A stretch of DNA of 42,682 nt from Buchnera aphidicola (Chaetosiphella stipae setosa). Lineage in GTDB: Bacteria > Pseudomonadota > Gammaproteobacteria > Enterobacterales > Enterobacteriaceae. Positions 19,290 through 28,334 of this stretch are shown in pieces. The first letter of the stretch is position 1. Each line of letters starts with the position of its first letter. The notes under the pieces are model-generated. The model did no database searches. It was not told the origin of the DNA and worked only from the letters and a program-made list of their open reading frames with translations. The stretch covers positions 224,583 through 267,264 of the forward strand of contig NZ_OZ060394.1 of the NCBI RefSeq assembly GCF_964059095.1, given 5' to 3'. The position numbers were made by a program, and so were the translations under genes.

Positions 19290-20711
19290 ATGAATAATTT
19301 AATCTGGTTCAGAAATGATTTAAGAATTCATGATAATAAAGCTTTATATTTTTCTTGTAAAAATAAAAAGAAAAATGTTATAGCATTATTTATTTCTACT
19401 CCAGAACAATGGAAAACACATGATATGTCTGGAATGCAAGCTTATTTTATTTATAAAAGGTTAATATTTTTAAAAAAAATACTAAAAAAAATAAATATTT
19501 CATTATTTTATAAAGAACTGAAAAATTATAAAGATTCTATAGAATATCTTTTATATTTTTGTAAAAAATATAAAATTAATAAAGTTTTTTATAATTATCA
19601 ATATGAATTAAATGAAAAAAATCGAGATATAAAAATAAAAGAATTATTAATGTTAAATAAAATTTATATAAAAGGATTTCATGATAATATTTTAATTGAT
19701 CCTAAATTAATAAAAAATAATTCAGGATTTTCATATAAAATTTTTAGATTTTTTAGAAAAAAATCTTTAAAAATATTTAAAAAAAAAAAAATAAAATTAT
19801 TTAAAACACCTCAAAAAAGAAAAAAAAACATTATTATTCAAAGTCACATCAAATCTTTCACTTATAAATATAAAATATTTAATAAAAAAATTTTTCCTTT
19901 TCAAGATAATAAAATTAAAAAAAAAATTAATCTTTTTTTTAAAAAAAAAATATTTACTTATTTTAAAGAAAAAGATTTTCCTATTTTAAATAATACTAGT
20001 CAATTTTCTTTATATTTGTCTTTAGGAATATTTTCTATTAGAAAAATTTTTTATTATATTTTAAATTTAAAAATAAAAAATAAAAAAAATCTTTTAGTTT
20101 TCATAGATAAATTATTATGGCGAGAATTTTTTAAACATTTATTTTTTCAATACTCAATTTTATCTAAAAATAAATCTTTTAAAATTTGGGAAAAAAAAAT
20201 AAAATGGAATACAAATAAAAAGCATTTAAATTCTTGGAAAAAAGGTTTAACAGGATATCCTATAATTGATGCAGGAATGCGAGAGTTAAATATTAACGGA
20301 TGGATTAATAATCGTGTTAGAATGATTACCGCGAATTTTTTAGTAAAAAATTTGTTTATTGATTGGAAATTAGGAGCAAGACATTTTATGTCAAAATTAA
20401 TAGATGCTGATTTTTCTTTGAACACTGGAAATTGGCAATGGATCTCGTCAATTGGATCAGATTCTGTTCCATACATTAGAACTTTTAACCCGTATGTTCA
20501 ATCTAAAAAATTTGATTTTCAAGGAAAATATATTAAAAAATACATTATAGAACTAAGAAATGTTCCTAGTAAATATATACATAATCCCCAAGTTTGGTTA
20601 AAAAAAAATGAACCACATTCTAAATATCCAAAACCAATTGTAAAATATGAAAAAGTTAAAAATATTTTTATAAAAAAAATAAAAAAAATAATTAAAAATA
20701 CAAAAAAATGA
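19290..20711 (+). CDS. phrB: Deoxyribodipyrimidine photolyase
   Basis: Flavoprotein repairing cyclobutane pyrimidine dimers with light energy. The chosen start gives 473 residues (E. coli 472) and begins MNNLIWFRNDLRIHDN, which aligns with the family start. ATGs at 19272 and 19281 would add six or three residues, but GGA at 19278-19280 is properly spaced only for 19290. The FAD-binding C-terminal half has GYPIIDAGMREL, WINNRVRM, GNWQWISSIGSDSVPYIR and FNP. An A13 tract lies at 19779-19791. Its TGA overlaps the ybgI ATG (ATGA). Retention in an organism hidden in host cells is odd but recurs in Buchnera. Confidence 0.94.
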   Translation: MNNLIWFRNDLRIHDNKALYFSCKNKKKNVIALFISTPEQWKTHDMSGMQAYFIYKRLIFLKKILKKINISLFYKELKNYKDSIEYLLYFCKKYKINKVFYNYQYELNEKNRDIKIKELLMLNKIYIKGFHDNILIDPKLIKNNSGFSYKIFRFFRKKSLKIFKKKKIKLFKTPQKRKKNIIIQSHIKSFTYKYKIFNKKIFPFQDNKIKKKINLFFKKKIFTYFKEKDFPILNNTSQFSLYLSLGIFSIRKIFYYILNLKIKNKKNLLVFIDKLLWREFFKHLFFQYSILSKNKSFKIWEKKIKWNTNKKHLNSWKKGLTGYPIIDAGMRELNINGWINNRVRMITANFLVKNLFIDWKLGARHFMSKLIDADFSLNTGNWQWISSIGSDSVPYIRTFNPYVQSKKFDFQGKYIKKYIIELRNVPSKYIHNPQVWLKKNEPHSKYPKPIVKYEKVKNIFIKKIKKIIKNTKK

Positions 20712-21454
20712 AAAATACATTCTTAGAAAATATTGTTAATACAAAATTAAATTCTTCATCATTTACTGATTACACTTATAATGGATTACAAATAGAAGGA
20801 TGTAAAACAATCAATAATATTATTACAGGCGTCACTGCTTGTCAAAATTTATTAGATCAAGCAATTTTTTATAAAGCTCATGCAATTATTGTTCATCATG
20901 GATATTTTTGGAAAAATGATCCTAGTTATATTAAAGGATATATTAGAAAACGTTTAAAAACAATTTTAATAAATAATATCAACCTTTATAGTTGGCATTT
21001 ACCTTTAGATGCACATAAAACTTTAGGAAACAATGTATATATTGAAAAATCTTTAAAAATTATTAGAAAAGGATATATTAATCCTTATTTATGGTGGGGA
21101 ATTTTCAGAAAATCTATAGATGGAAGAAAATTATTTGAAATTATTTCTAAGAATTTTCAAAGACAACCAATATATATTCCAGGAAAAAAAAATGAAAAAA
21201 TTTCTAAAGTAGCTTGGTGTAGTGGAAAAGGACAAAAATTTATTCATGAAATAATTCGATTAAAAATTAATTGTTTTATTACTGGTGAGATCTCTGAAGA
21301 AACTACTCATTATGCACGTGAATCAAATATTCATTTTTTTGCAGCTGGTCATCATGCGACAGAAAAAGGTGGAGTAAAACTTTTAGGTCAATGGTTAAAA
21401 AAAATTGATAAAAAATTAAATATACAATTTATTGATATTCATAACCCGGTATAA
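20708..21454 (+). CDS. ybgI: NIF3-family metal-binding protein (YbgI)
   Basis: 248 residues (E. coli YbgI 247). This family forms a toroidal hexamer with a dinuclear metal centre; its reaction is unsettled (GTP cyclohydrolase-like in name only). Metal-ligand motifs are visible: YNGLQIEG, HHGYFW (near 63), WHLPLDAH, and the C-terminal ITGEISEETTHYA followed by AAGHHATEKGGV. Translation is coupled to phrB through a 4-base overlap. The neighbourhood of phr and ybgI is the same in E. coli, so linkage here is ancestral rather than evidence of a repair role. Confidence 0.93.
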   Translation: MKNTFLENIVNTKLNSSSFTDYTYNGLQIEGCKTINNIITGVTACQNLLDQAIFYKAHAIIVHHGYFWKNDPSYIKGYIRKRLKTILINNINLYSWHLPLDAHKTLGNNVYIEKSLKIIRKGYINPYLWWGIFRKSIDGRKLFEIISKNFQRQPIYIPGKKNEKISKVAWCSGKGQKFIHEIIRLKINCFITGEISEETTHYARESNIHFFAAGHHATEKGGVKLLGQWLKKIDKKLNIQFIDIHNPV

Positions 21455-21476
21455 AATATATCTAAAATAATCAATT

Positions 21477-21505
21477 AAATTAAATTTTTTTAAAAATTTA
21501 ATTTT
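21477..21505 (+). terminator. AT-only hairpin between ybgI and sucA
   Basis: A 13-bp dyad (21477-21489 with 21492-21504), nominal loop 2 bases, ends in TTTT, 22 bases after ybgI. It could end the phrB-ybgI transcript before sucA. The stem has no G-C pair, so folding is weak and the call is tentative. Confidence 0.35.
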
Positions 21506-21525
21506 CAATTATATAACGAGTAAAT

Positions 21526-24279
21526 ATGAAAAAATTAGAATTAAATAAAAGTTTAAATGAATCGTGGATAAATTTTATTAACTATAATTTTATTGAAAAA
21601 ACATATTCAGATTTTTTAAAAAATAAAAATTCTGTTAATAAATTTTGGAAAAATGAATTTACTATATTTACAAGAAAAAAAATTATAAATAAAGAATATC
21701 TTTGTAAAAATATTTTTATTGAAAAAAAACAAAAATATTTAAAGAAAAATATAGTTCGTAAAATATTAAATTTTTTTAGATTAAAAGGATTTCATTATGC
21801 TAATATCAATCCTTTAAAAATAAATATGAAAGAAAAATTATCTAAAATTAATGAAATTTTTTTTAAAGTTACTAAAGATGAATTAGATAAAAAAATTAAG
21901 TTTCAAATTAATCAAAAAGAAAAAAAATTTTCTAACTTATATTTTTTTTTAAATTGGCTAAAAAAAAAATATTGTCATAACATCGGTTTTGAATTTTCTC
22001 ATATTAATCAAGAAAAAGAGAAAAAATGGATTCAAGAATATATTGAAAAAAAATGGAATAAAAAGAAAATAAAAAAACAGAAAAAAATAGATATATTAAA
22101 TGCAATTATTTCTGCGGAAACATTTGAGAAATATATACATTCTAAATATCCTAGTTATAAAAGATTTTCTTTGGAAGGAAATGATACATTAATACCTATT
22201 CTATATGAAATTATTACAAAATTTTTACAAAAAAAATTTTCATATTTTTATATTGGTATGGCTCACAGAGGAAGATTAAATGTTTTAGTAAATATTTTAG
22301 GAAAATCTTCTAATTTACTTTTTCAAGAGTTTTCAGGAAAAAATATTCATAATTTAAATAATGGAGATGTGAAATATCATTTAGGATTTTATTCAAGAAT
22401 TTATAAAAATAATTTTAAAAAAGGAAATATCAATTTAGAATATAATCCTTCTCATCTTGAAATAATTAATCCAGTGATTATGGGTTTATCAAAATATAAA
22501 AATGATTCTTTAAAATCTAAAAATTTTAAACAAGTATTACCTATTATGGTACATGGAGATGCATCTTTTTCTGGACAAGGAGTAATACAAGAAATTTTAA
22601 ATATGTCACAAACTCCAGGATATTCAGTAGGCGGATCAATTCACATTATTCTTAATAATCAAATTGGTTTTACTACATCAAAAGTTGAAAATATCAGATC
22701 TAGTGAATATTCAACAGATTTTGCAAAATCTATTAATTCATTAATATTACATGTAAATTCTGACGATCCAGAATCTGCTATCTTTGCAGCAAAAATGAGT
22801 CTAAATTATAGAAAGATATTTAAAAAAGACGTGTTTATTGATTTGATTGGATATAGAAGAAACGGACATAACGAAGTAGATGATCCATTTGTAACACAAC
22901 CAATCATGTACAAAAAAATTCAACGTCATCCTACTGTACAAAATATATATATAAAGAAATTATTAAAAGAAAAGATAATTGATAAGAAAACAATAAAAAA
23001 AAAAATTTCTCGTTATAAAAAAAATTTAGATAAAGGAAAAAATATTTCACCAAATTATTCTTTTTTAACATTTCAACAAAAAATAAATAAAAAAAATCAA
23101 ATCAAAAAAAATACAAAAAAATTATCTGATACATTCACAAAAAAATATATACAAAATTTATTTCAAAAAATTAATTTACTTCCAAAAAAAATAACTTTAC
23201 ATCCTCTAGTAAAAAAAATTTATTTAAATAGATTAAACATGGTTAATTTAAAAAAAAAAATTGATTGGGGAGCAGCTGAAAATTTAGTATATGCTTGTTT
23301 ACTAAACCAAGGAATTTCTTGTAGAATTTCTGGTGAAGATGTTTCTCGTGGAACATTTTTTCATCGTCATGCAATTATTTACGATCAAAAAACTGGAAAA
23401 AAATATATTCCTTTAAAAAATAGTATTAAAAACTCCCAGCTTTTTTTAATTGATTCAGTTTTATCAGAAGAATCTGTTCTTGCTTTTGAATACGGATATA
23501 GTCTAAGAAATAATAATACTTTAACAATTTGGGAAGCACAATTTGGAGATTTTTCTAATGTTGCTCAAGTAGTTATTGATCAGTTTATTAGTTCGAGTAT
23601 GGAAAAATGGAATCAAAGTTCAAATATAGTTCTTTTTTTACCGCACGGTTATGAAGGTCAAGGTCCAGAACATTCATCTGCCAGAATTGAAAGATATCTT
23701 CAATTATGTTCAAATAAAAATATGCATGTATGTATTCCAACAACCGCATCACAAATTTTTCATATTATATATAAACATGCTTTAAAAAAAAAATCTTTTC
23801 CTTTAATAATTTTTTCTCCAAAATCTTTATTAAGAAATCCTATGTCTCAATCTTCTTTTAAAGAAATATATAAAGGAAAATTTCAAAAAATAATATATAC
23901 TTTCGAAAACTTAATAGAAAAAAATTTTAATAAAATTATTTTTTGTACAGGTAAAATATATTATGAATTATTAGAATCTTATCAAAAAAAAAATATTAAA
24001 AATATTTTATTCATACGAATAGAACAATTATATCCTTTTCCAAAAAATCAAATATTAAAATTAATGCATAAATATTTTTTTATAAAAAATATTTTTTGGT
24101 GTCAAGAAGAACCAAAAAATCAAGGCGCATGGATATATATTAAAAACGTTTTTGAAAAAATTTCTAAAAAAAATATTCAATATATTGGAAGAAAAAGCTC
24201 ATCTTCTCCAGCTACTGGAAATATACATATTCATAAACAAGAACAATTAAAAATTATAAATTATGCATTAAATTTATAA
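21526..24279 (+). CDS. sucA: 2-Oxoglutarate dehydrogenase E1
   Basis: Thiamin-diphosphate E1 subunit decarboxylating 2-oxoglutarate and passing the succinyl group to SucB. 917 residues (E. coli 933). N-terminal LNESWINF, then GMAHRGRLNVLVNILGK, MVHGDASFSGQGV, the ThDP-binding LNNQIGFTTS, and the transketolase-like half with SGEDVSRGTFFHRHA and HGYEGQGPEHSSARIER. ACGAG precedes the ATG; sucB starts 17 bases after the stop. Buchnera is known to keep this complex while lacking most TCA-cycle enzymes. The E3 subunit Lpd is not in this window. An A11 tract is at 23250-23260. Confidence 0.97.
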   Translation: MKKLELNKSLNESWINFINYNFIEKTYSDFLKNKNSVNKFWKNEFTIFTRKKIINKEYLCKNIFIEKKQKYLKKNIVRKILNFFRLKGFHYANINPLKINMKEKLSKINEIFFKVTKDELDKKIKFQINQKEKKFSNLYFFLNWLKKKYCHNIGFEFSHINQEKEKKWIQEYIEKKWNKKKIKKQKKIDILNAIISAETFEKYIHSKYPSYKRFSLEGNDTLIPILYEIITKFLQKKFSYFYIGMAHRGRLNVLVNILGKSSNLLFQEFSGKNIHNLNNGDVKYHLGFYSRIYKNNFKKGNINLEYNPSHLEIINPVIMGLSKYKNDSLKSKNFKQVLPIMVHGDASFSGQGVIQEILNMSQTPGYSVGGSIHIILNNQIGFTTSKVENIRSSEYSTDFAKSINSLILHVNSDDPESAIFAAKMSLNYRKIFKKDVFIDLIGYRRNGHNEVDDPFVTQPIMYKKIQRHPTVQNIYIKKLLKEKIIDKKTIKKKISRYKKNLDKGKNISPNYSFLTFQQKINKKNQIKKNTKKLSDTFTKKYIQNLFQKINLLPKKITLHPLVKKIYLNRLNMVNLKKKIDWGAAENLVYACLLNQGISCRISGEDVSRGTFFHRHAIIYDQKTGKKYIPLKNSIKNSQLFLIDSVLSEESVLAFEYGYSLRNNNTLTIWEAQFGDFSNVAQVVIDQFISSSMEKWNQSSNIVLFLPHGYEGQGPEHSSARIERYLQLCSNKNMHVCIPTTASQIFHIIYKHALKKKSFPLIIFSPKSLLRNPMSQSSFKEIYKGKFQKIIYTFENLIEKNFNKIIFCTGKIYYELLESYQKKNIKNILFIRIEQLYPFPKNQILKLMHKYFFIKNIFWCQEEPKNQGAWIYIKNVFEKISKKNIQYIGRKSSSSPATGNIHIHKQEQLKIINYALNL

Positions 24280-24296
24280 ATTTAAACGAGATAACA

Positions 24297-25436
24297 ATGA
24301 ATAAAAAAAAAATTAAAATTCCTGAATTACCTGAATCTGTTTATAATGCAACTATTATTAAATGGCATAAAAAAATTGGCGATGATATTAATAAAAATGA
24401 TTTACTCATTGATTTAGAAACAGATAAAATCATAATTGAAGTTCCCGCATTGCAAGATGGTATTCTTAGTAAAATTTTTAAAAATGTAGGAGATTCAGTC
24501 AAATCTTATGAAACAATAGGAATAATTAAAAAAAAAGATAATATAAAAAATATTTCACAAAATAAAATAGAAAAAAATTTTTTTTCTCCTTCTTTAAGAA
24601 GGAAAATGAATATTCATGTAAATGATGAAAAAAAAATGGAAAAAAATATTGATTCTCAGATTAATCAAAAGAAAAAAAAAAACAAAAAAAATATAGACGA
24701 GAATTTAAATAATTTAGTAAAAACAAAACAAAATTTAGAAATTAAAAAAGTTATAAAAATGTCTTCTTTAAGAAAAGAAATTTCTGAAAAATTAGTACAA
24801 TCAAAAAATAAAACAGCTATGTTAACTACTTTTAATGAAGTAAATATGCAATCTATCATTAAAATTAGAAAAAAATTTGGTGAAGAATTTCAAAAAAAAT
24901 ACGGAATAAAATTAGGGTTAATGTCTTTTTTTGTGAAAGCAGTTACACAAGCTATAAAAAAATATCCAATTATTAATTCATCTCTTGTCAAAGATGAAAT
25001 TGTCTATTATAAAAATATTAATATTAATATTGCTATTTCTACAAATAGAGGATTAGTTGCACCTGTGCTTTTTAATGCAAATAAAATGAGTATGTTTGCA
25101 ATTGAAAAAAAGATTAAATCGTATATCTCACAATCTAATGAAAATAAATTAACTATAGATAATTTAAAAAACGGAACTTTTACAATTACAAATGGAGGTG
25201 TTTTTGGATCTTTAATGTCTACACCAATTATTAATCCACCTCAATCTGCAATATTAGGAATTCATTCAATTAATAATAGACCAATAGTTAAAAAAGAAAA
25301 AATAATATCTGCACCAATGATGTATATTTCTTTATCATATGATCATAGATTGATTGATGGAAAAGATTCTGTTGGATTTTTAAAAGATATAAAATTTACG
25401 TTAGAAAATTTTATAAATATAATTTTAAAAATTTAA
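24297..25436 (+). CDS. sucB: Dihydrolipoyl succinyltransferase (E2), eroded binding domain
   Basis: E2 core of the 2-oxoglutarate dehydrogenase complex, 379 residues (E. coli 405). The lipoyl domain spans about 1-78 with Lys44 in DLETDKIIIEVPA. The catalytic domain spans about 155-379 with TTFNEVN, TNGGVFGSLMSTPIINPP and the active-site SYDHRLIDG. Between them the peripheral subunit-binding domain starts normally (SPSLRRKM, 97-104), but its glycine-rich GTGVGGRLTREDV half is replaced by a lysine/asparagine linker. This could weaken E1/E3 docking. ACGAG precedes the ATG, and it is coupled to sucA. Confidence 0.96.
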   Translation: MNKKKIKIPELPESVYNATIIKWHKKIGDDINKNDLLIDLETDKIIIEVPALQDGILSKIFKNVGDSVKSYETIGIIKKKDNIKNISQNKIEKNFFSPSLRRKMNIHVNDEKKMEKNIDSQINQKKKKNKKNIDENLNNLVKTKQNLEIKKVIKMSSLRKEISEKLVQSKNKTAMLTTFNEVNMQSIIKIRKKFGEEFQKKYGIKLGLMSFFVKAVTQAIKKYPIINSSLVKDEIVYYKNININIAISTNRGLVAPVLFNANKMSMFAIEKKIKSYISQSNENKLTIDNLKNGTFTITNGGVFGSLMSTPIINPPQSAILGIHSINNRPIVKKEKIISAPMMYISLSYDHRLIDGKDSVGFLKDIKFTLENFINIILKI

Positions 25437-25482
25437 TTTTTTTCTTAAATTCTTTAATAGAAATTCGTTTTTAAATATAGTA

Positions 25483-25506
25483 AAATAAAGATACTTTATT
25501 TAAATA
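25483..25506 (+). terminator. Hairpin after sucB
   Basis: AAATAAAG (25483-25490), loop ATA, CTTTATTT (25494-25501), 46 bases after the sucB stop, followed shortly by ATATTTTT. It is a compact 8-bp stem and a reasonable but weak intrinsic terminator for sucAB. Confidence 0.4.
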
Positions 25507-25533
25507 TTTTTATGAATATCTTAATAATTTTAA

Positions 25534-25579
25534 ACTAATATAATTCTTTTCAAGAAATAATAAAAGGAATTATATTAGT
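25534..25579 (+). repeat. Long stem-loop in the sucB/gpmA spacer
   Basis: ACTAATATAATTC (25534-25546) pairs exactly with GAATTATATTAGT (25567-25579). A G-U pair and three A-U pairs extend it inward to a 17-bp stem with a 12-base loop (25551-25562). A second, weaker hairpin, AGTAAA (25577-25582) with TTTACT (25591-25596) followed by TTTATTT, shares three bases with the first arm, so the two are mutually exclusive. It lies 82 bases before gpmA. Confidence 0.5.
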
Positions 25580-25660
25580 AAAGAAAAAATTTTACTTTTA
25601 TTTCAAAAATAAAAAAAATAAAAAAAATAATTATTTTATTTTTTAAAGAAGGAATTTGAT

Positions 25661-26350
25661 ATGACATTTAAAATAGTTTTATTAAGACACGGAGAAAGTG
25701 AATGGAATAAATATAATAAATTTACAGGATGGTACGATATTAATTTAAATGAAAAAGGAAAAAAAGAAGCAAAAAATGCAGGATTATTGCTTAAAAAAAA
25801 AAATATAAAATTTGATCTTGCATATACTTCTGTTCTTAAAAGAGCAATTTATACTTTATGGAGTGTTTTAAAAAAAATAAATCAACCATGGTTAAAAATC
25901 TATAAAACATGGAGATTAAATGAAAGACATTATGGATGTTTACAAGGATTAAATAAAGATAGTGTTATTCAAGTATACGGAAAAAAAAATATTTTTGATT
26001 GGAGAAGAAGTTTTTCAGCTATTCCTCCAAATATTAGTAAATTTAATGATTACTGGTCAGGATATGATGATCGATATTCTGAAATGGAAGAAAAAGATAT
26101 TCCTTTAGGAGAAAGTTTAAAACTTACTTTAGATAGAGTTCTTCCGTGTTGGGAAAATATGATTATTCCTAAAATGAAAAAAAATAAAAATATTCTTATT
26201 GTAGCACATGGAAATTCTTTGCGTGCATTAATAAAATATTTAGATAAAATTCCAGAAAAAGATGTTCCAGATTTAAATATACCTACAGGAAAACCAATAA
26301 TATATGAATTTGATAAAAATTGTAATCCAATAAGATATTATTATTTGTAA
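25661..26350 (+). CDS. gpmA: Phosphoglycerate mutase, 2,3-BPG-dependent
   Basis: Interconverts 3- and 2-phosphoglycerate through a phosphohistidine. 229 residues against 250 in E. coli; the missing part is the C-terminal mobile tail after RYYYL. The phosphorylated His is in LLRHGESEWN (His10), FTGWYD and NERHYGCLQG (catalytic Glu) follow, and the second His is in AHGNSLRAL. AAGGAA is well spaced before the ATG. The tail loss could change cofactor handling, but the core is intact. Confidence 0.97.
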   Translation: MTFKIVLLRHGESEWNKYNKFTGWYDINLNEKGKKEAKNAGLLLKKKNIKFDLAYTSVLKRAIYTLWSVLKKINQPWLKIYKTWRLNERHYGCLQGLNKDSVIQVYGKKNIFDWRRSFSAIPPNISKFNDYWSGYDDRYSEMEEKDIPLGESLKLTLDRVLPCWENMIIPKMKKNKNILIVAHGNSLRALIKYLDKIPEKDVPDLNIPTGKPIIYEFDKNCNPIRYYYL

Positions 26351-26356
26351 AATATA

Positions 26357-26394
26357 TTTTTTATTCTTTTTTTTAAAAGAATAAAAAAATTTTT
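26357..26394 (+). terminator. Hairpin between gpmA and pfkA
   Basis: TTTTTTATTCTTTT (26357-26370) pairs perfectly over 14 bp with AAAAGAATAAAAAA (26375-26388) across a T4 loop, then A and T5. It starts 6 bases after the gpmA stop. It contains one G-C pair only, yet geometry and position fit an intrinsic terminator or attenuator ahead of pfkA. Confidence 0.5.
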
Positions 26395-26432
26395 AATATG
26401 TTAATTTCAATATAAAATAAAAAAGGAATTAT

Positions 26433-27395
26433 ATGATCAAAAAAATAGCAGTTTTGACTAGCGGAGGAGATTCTCCAGGAATGAACGCTGCTATTCGAAG
26501 CATAGTTCGCACATCTTATAATAATAAAATTAAAGTTATAGGAATTTTAAATGGTTATTTAGGATTATGCGAAAATAAAATGATAAATTTAAATATAAAT
26601 ACTGTTTCTAATATTATAAATAAAGGTGGAACTTTTTTAGGTACTGCTCGTTACATTGATTTTTTTAATAAAAAAACAAGAAAAATTGCTATTAAAAATA
26701 TGAAAAAAAAAGGAATTGATGCATTAATTGTTATAGGTGGAAATGGAACTTATGCAGGAGCTAATGAATTACATAAAATGAATTTTCCATGTATTGGTAT
26801 TCCTGGGACTATTGATAATGATGTTTTTGGGACAGATTATACTATTGGTTATAGTACAGCTTTAGAAACAATTGTTGAATCTATAGATAGATTAAGAGAT
26901 ACTTCTTCTTCGCATCAAAGAATTTCTATTGTAGAAATTATGGGAAGAAATTGCGGAGATTTAACTTTATCGGCAGCTATTGCTGGAGGTTGTGAATTTA
27001 TAGTAATACCTGAAATTAAATATAATGAAAAAAAATTAATTAAAAAAATTAAAAAAAGTTTAAAAAAAGGAAAAAAACATGCTGTTATAGCTATGACAGA
27101 ACATATTTGTGATGTAAAAAAATTAGCAAAAATTATTGAATTTCATACAAAAAAAGAAACTAGAGCTACAATTCTTGGACATATCCAAAGAGGAGGAGCT
27201 CCAGTAGCTTTTGATCGGATCTTAGCTTCAAAAATGGGTTTCTTTTCTATAAATCTTTTGTTAAAAAGAAAATTTGGGAAATGTATTGGAATAAAAAATG
27301 ATAAAATTACATATCATGATATTAATCATGCTTTAAAATTTATGAAAAAAAAATTAAATAAAAAGTTAATTATACTTTCAAAAAATTTATATTAA
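26433..27395 (+). CDS. pfkA: ATP-dependent 6-phosphofructokinase
   Basis: Phosphorylates fructose 6-phosphate, the committed glycolytic step. 320 residues, as in E. coli. [14 protein letters not shown] (10-23) binds [16 protein letters not shown] carries the catalytic Asp127 equivalent, and [15 protein letters not shown] and GHIQRGG hold the substrate and effector arginines. The anomaly is GGNGTY at 102-107, where E. coli has GGDGSY: literature Asp103, a Mg-ATP ligand, is Asn (codon 26742-26744). Everything else I could align is kept. AAGGAA precedes the ATG. Confidence 0.97.
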   Translation: MIKKIAVLTSGGDSPGMNAAIRSIVRTSYNNKIKVIGILNGYLGLCENKMINLNINTVSNIINKGGTFLGTARYIDFFNKKTRKIAIKNMKKKGIDALIVIGGNGTYAGANELHKMNFPCIGIPGTIDNDVFGTDYTIGYSTALETIVESIDRLRDTSSSHQRISIVEIMGRNCGDLTLSAAIAGGCEFIVIPEIKYNEKKLIKKIKKSLKKGKKHAVIAMTEHICDVKKLAKIIEFHTKKETRATILGHIQRGGAPVAFDRILASKMGFFSINLLLKRKFGKCIGIKNDKITYHDINHALKFMKKKLNKKLIILSKNLY

Positions 27396-27407
27396 TAAAA
27401 ATTTCTT

Positions 27408-27430
27408 ATGTATAAAAATTTTTTATACAT
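27408..27430. terminator. Bidirectional hairpin pfkA/tpiA
   Basis: ATGTATAAAA (27408-27417), loop ATT, TTTTATACAT (27421-27430), a perfect 10-bp stem in the 27-base gap between two convergent genes. Its right arm contains the tpiA stop codon. T5 follows on the plus strand, and an A/T-rich tail follows on the minus strand, so it may serve both transcripts. Confidence 0.55.
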
Positions 27431-28181
27431 TACATTTTTGAATAATTTTTAAAAAATTTTTATATTGTAAAGATCCAGAACCAACTAATACTCCATCTAT
27501 ATATTTTTTTTCTATAATTCTCTTTATATTATTAGGAGAAACTGATCCTCCATATTGTAAATTTAAATTAATTTTTTTATACAAACTTTTTTTAATAATA
27601 TAATTTTTTATAAATTTCATAATTTTATTAACATCATCTGGAGAAGCGTTCTCACCAGTTCCAATAGACCATATAGGTTCATAAGCAATGAATGTATTAT
27701 GAAAAGCATTATTTCCACAGTGTAAAAATATTTCATCAATTTGTTTTTGAATAATATTTTTCGTTAGATTTTTTTCTTTTTCTTCTTGCGTTTCTCCAAT
27801 ACATAATATTGGAATTAATTTATTTTTTTTAACAGAAAAAAATTTTTTTGCTATTAATAAATTATTTTCAAAATGATTTTTTCGTCTTTCTGAATGTCCT
27901 AATATTATATATTTAGCACCAATTTCATTTATCATATTAGGAGAAATTTCTCCAGTAAATGCACCTTGATAATTATAATCAACATTTTGAGAGGCGAAAG
28001 AAATTTTCTTATTATGTATTTTTTTAGACATATATTTAATATAAATTATTGGAGGCGCAATAATTACTTTTGTATTTTTAAAAAATTTTTGATTTTCAGA
28101 ATTAATATTATGAATAAATTCTTTTACAAAATTTTTATTTCCGTTCAATTTCCAATTAGCAATAACAATTTTTTTTTTCAT
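27423..28181 (-). CDS. tpiA: Triosephosphate isomerase
   Basis: Interconverts dihydroxyacetone phosphate and glyceraldehyde 3-phosphate. 252 residues (E. coli 255). Catalytic residues are all present: Asn9/Lys11 in IANWKLNGN, His96 in LGHSERR, Glu168 in AYEPIWSIGTG, and the phosphate-binding QYGGSV and LVGSGSL. AGGAT precedes the ATG. It lies downstream of rpsA on the same strand with a 153-base gap. In Buchnera with a fuller gene set I recall ihfB in that gap; it is absent here. Confidence 0.98.
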   Translation of the reverse strand: MKKKIVIANWKLNGNKNFVKEFIHNINSENQKFFKNTKVIIAPPIIYIKYMSKKIHNKKISFASQNVDYNYQGAFTGEISPNMINEIGAKYIILGHSERRKNHFENNLLIAKKFFSVKKNKLIPILCIGETQEEKEKNLTKNIIQKQIDEIFLHCGNNAFHNTFIAYEPIWSIGTGENASPDDVNKIMKFIKNYIIKKSLYKKINLNLQYGGSVSPNNIKRIIEKKYIDGVLVGSGSLQYKNFLKIIQKCNV

Positions 28182-28334
28182 ACATTATCCTATTACATGA
28201 AATATGATAAAAAATTTTTTTTTTATTTTTTGTTGAAAACATAATTTAAATTTATAGTATTTAAAAGTATGAAACATCTTACTTTTACTTACTATAAATT
28301 TTTAATTTTTTATATAAAACTATAAAAATTTTTT

